This document shows positions 6,135-7,385 of a stretch of 7,385 bases of DNA, piece by piece. Each line of letters begins with the position of its first letter. The stretch's first letter is position 1. Below the pieces are notes generated by a model. It was not told the DNA's origin, ran no database searches, and was given only the letters and a program-made list of their open reading frames with translations. The stretch is from positions 4,030 to 11,414 of the forward strand of contig DIZT01000240.1 of assembly GCA_002427975.1 (NCBI GenBank), read 5' to 3'. This DNA is from Micrococcaceae bacterium UBA6021. Lineage in GTDB: Bacteria > Actinomycetota > Actinomycetes > Actinomycetales > Micrococcaceae. A program made the position numbers and the translations under genes.

Positions 6135-6156
6135 GGCTGGTTAGCATCCCTCAGCC
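6135..6156 (-). terminator. Weak hairpin with short T-run after the membrane-protein gene
   Basis: Read on the minus strand, GGCTG and CAGCC form a 5-bp stem around 12 bases, followed directly by TTTCT. It lies about 28 bases past the stop of the four-helix membrane protein. The stem is short and the T-run is interrupted, so it would be an inefficient terminator at best, leaving possible read-through into the next gene. Confidence 0.2.
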
Positions 6157-6181
6157 GGTCGATGCCGCTGCTTATGGCTTG

Positions 6182-6715
6182 TCAGTTGGTCCATTCGGCG
6201 GCCGAGGAGTAAGCCGGGACCTTCTTCATTCGCAGGACGATGGCGCATCGGGAGATGATGAGGGCATTGAGGCCGAGCCCGCTGATCTCGACCCCGCCGG
6301 TCGACTTTGTCGTCATGAGGACGATGATCAGGATGAATGCCGCGGCCGCCAAGATGATGGCGGCGATCAGGGGTGCCCTGGCCGTGGAGTGCCGCGCAAC
6401 AATGTTCCAGGTCCCTACGCCGATGTAGGCGAGGCCAAGCACACAGAAGACCGCGATGATCGCTACGGCATGGCTCATGCCACTGGCGTTGATGTAGCCA
6501 CCGGAAGCGGCTACGGTCTTCGTCGAGCGGATGACCGAGGAGATGGTCGTGTAAGCGTAGAAGCCCAACAATAAGCCCAGGAACACAGAGCTGCACCCCA
6601 GGACGAGCCGCCACCGTTTCGACTTCTCAGCGTCCAACGGGGAGAGGAGCCCGGCCGCGGGCCCTGGCTCCGAAAGCCATGACTGCTGGTAGGAAGACTC
6701 CTGGTCATAGCTCAT
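6182..6715 (-). CDS. Four-helix integral membrane protein of unknown function
   Basis: A 177-residue membrane protein starting at the ATG at 6715. The frame stays open to 6895, but the extra 60 residues are basic and proline-rich with no family look. An AAGGAG site lies 11 bases before this ATG, a longer spacer than usual. Residues 1-34 are a polar, Ser/Gln-rich tail, probably cytoplasmic. Four hydrophobic helices follow at about 35-59, 82-106, 113-134 and 142-162, the first introduced by KSKRWR and the last followed by RMKK, so both ends should face the cytoplasm by the positive-inside rule. The loop between helices 1 and 2 (GGYINASGMSH) would face outside. No transport or enzyme motif is visible and I do not recognise the family. 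The gene is divergent from the LysM lipoprotein gene across a 309-bp gap. Confidence 0.8.
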   Translation of the reverse strand: MSYDQESSYQQSWLSEPGPAAGLLSPLDAEKSKRWRLVLGCSSVFLGLLLGFYAYTTISSVIRSTKTVAASGGYINASGMSHAVAIIAVFCVLGLAYIGVGTWNIVARHSTARAPLIAAIILAAAAFILIIVLMTTKSTGGVEISGLGLNALIISRCAIVLRMKKVPAYSSAAEWTN

Positions 6716-6723
6716 ACGGGCGC

Positions 6724-6749
6724 GCGCTCCTTCTAGCATGCAGGAGCGC
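6724..6749 (-). promoter_or_regulatory. Hairpin sequestering the ribosome binding site of the membrane-protein gene
   Basis: On the minus-strand RNA, GCGCUCCU (from 6749) is followed 10 bases later by its exact reverse complement AGGAGCGC (ending at 6724). The second arm contains the AGGAG ribosome binding site of the gene starting at 6715. When the 8-bp, mostly GC stem forms, the site would be buried and translation reduced. The pairing is seen directly in the sequence; its effect is inferred. Confidence 0.45.
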
Positions 6750-6951
6750 TCTTTGACTGCCCCCAAACAAGCAGAGCCTATACTGCACAGCGCCAACTCG
6801 GGCAGCACCAGAGGACTGTGGCGCGACGGCTTGTGCTTACCGCGCTCAATGCGACGCCCCGAGGACTTGGTAGGCGTCGCCCCAAGCCGATCCACATTGC
6901 GCCCGAACTAAAGAGCCTGAAGGGACTGTGGGTGAAGTGCTGGTTTAGTCT

Positions 6952-6979
6952 TTGACGGAGCAGGGCACGGATCGATGTT
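6952..6979 (+). promoter_or_regulatory. Weak candidate promoter for the lipoprotein gene
   Basis: TTGACG (6952-6957) is a good -35 match. Sixteen bases on, GATGTT (6974-6979) is a poor -10 match. The distance to the lipoprotein start at 7025 is suitable. Only the -35 half is persuasive. Confidence 0.25.
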
Positions 6980-7024
6980 CTGGATCTGCAGCGGGGCAAC
7001 TTAGAGGATTGTGTGGGGACTTAC

Positions 7025-7385
7025 ATGCGTAGGGGAAATCAGAAAGCTCGGATGATAGCGACCCCAGCCCTTTTGGCAGCGTCGGCAATGCTGCTGGCAT
7101 CATGCTCCTATTCAGAGCCGACGCCGTCCCCCACTACCTCCAGTGCTTCCCCTGCAGCTGAGGCAGCGGCGGTTATTACCACCAGTTCCAGTGCGCCCAC
7201 GCCTGATGTTGCTGGCACGGTGGGGCTGAGCTCTTACAAACTGCCAGTAACGTACCCGACTGTCGCAGGGGACACCTGGGAATCAATTGCGAAAGCGTTT
7301 GAGCTCAAAGAAACGAGCCTCAAAGCATTTCAGGCGAAGCCGGTGGACGCGGAGCCCACAGCGGGAACTGTCGTGGATCTGCGAG
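7025..7385 (+). CDS. LysM-domain lipoprotein (partial)
   Basis: The frame runs open to the window edge, giving 120 residues without the C-terminus. Residues 1-27 form a lipoprotein signal: basic MRRGNQKAR, a hydrophobic core, and the lipobox LLASC, with C27 as the lipidated cysteine. Residues 28-70 are a Ser/Thr/Pro/Ala-rich spacer typical of surface lipoproteins. Residues about 75-120 (YPTVAGDTWESIAKAFELKE and onward, ending GTVVDLR) match a LysM domain: a strand, then A-G-D-T-x-x-S-I-A with its helix, then a second helix and a closing strand. LysM domains bind peptidoglycan or related glycans, so the protein should sit at the outer membrane face, tethered to the lipid and touching the wall. 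The ATG has GGGGA 5 bases upstream; a GTG at 7013 is a less likely alternative. Further domains may follow outside the window. Confidence 0.85.
   Translation, partial: MRRGNQKARMIATPALLAASAMLLASCSYSEPTPSPTTSSASPAAEAAAVITTSSSAPTPDVAGTVGLSSYKLPVTYPTVAGDTWESIAKAFELKETSLKAFQAKPVDAEPTAGTVVDLR

Larger units (their letters stand above)
6716..7024. other. 309-bp divergent gap between membrane-protein and lipoprotein genes
   Basis: No gene is supported here; frames through it are short or lack family likeness. It holds the inverted repeat at 6724-6749 that overlaps the minus-strand ribosome binding site, and a possible plus-strand -35 element at 6952-6957. The rest shows no repeats or structured elements that I can support. 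Confidence 0.5.

Noticed and set aside
6041..6574. Plus-strand frame of 177 codons opposite the membrane-protein gene
   Set aside because: Asp/Gly/Arg-rich translation with no fold-like pattern; the opposite strand encodes four clear hydrophobic helices.
1..7385. Possible mobile element, CRISPR array or rRNA
   Set aside because: No transposase or integrase frame, no regularly spaced repeats, no paired terminal inverted repeats with target duplications, and no rRNA-like sequence was seen.

Overview
The window is high-GC DNA with actinobacterial character. Translation starts include GTG and TTG as well as ATG, ribosome binding sites are purine-rich, and there is an actinobacterial-style Hpt-like protein, secreted proteins with alanine-rich signal peptides, and a LysM lipoprotein. 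The best guess is a soil member of the Micrococcaceae (Arthrobacter or a relative), but that is inferred from protein style and not from a marker gene. No rRNA, tRNA, CRISPR array, insertion sequence or integrase is visible.

Layout, left to right: (1) positions 1-816, minus strand, the N-terminal part of a secreted GH26-type glycoside hydrolase behind an immunoglobulin/TIG-like domain, cut by the window edge; (2) a 225-bp divergent gap with two TGATCA palindromes one helical turn apart; (3) 1042-1497, plus, an Hpt-fold protein that lacks the phosphorylatable histidine; (4) 1708-1890, plus, a 60-residue HicB-like protein with no HicA partner; (5) a 347-bp gap with a perfect 15-bp inverted repeat and CAAGACA-type repeats; (6) 2238-2549, plus, a 103-residue protein of unknown function; (7) 2567-3805, minus, a secreted, membrane-anchored seven-repeat YVTN beta-propeller, convergent with the previous gene; (8) 4017-4949, plus, a 310-residue soluble protein resembling the DUF1444/YtpQ family; (9) 5111-5515, plus, a 134-residue protein with an Imm26-like N-terminus; (10) 5694-6029 and 6184-6715, minus, a small beta-rich protein and a four-helix membrane protein; (11) 7025 to the end, plus, a LysM-containing lipoprotein cut by the window edge.

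The region looks like accessory chromosome: single genes on alternating strands, few operons, and many short proteins without obvious partners. Two themes can be supported. Four products are predicted to be in the envelope or secreted (GH26 enzyme, propeller, four-helix protein, LysM lipoprotein). Three small proteins look like members of paired systems whose partner, or key residue, is missing here (Hpt without His, HicB without HicA, Imm26-like without a toxin). I do not see a complete new multi-gene system. The best leads are the degenerate Hpt, the perfect hairpin at 2035-2068, and a hairpin that pairs with the ribosome binding site of the four-helix membrane protein.
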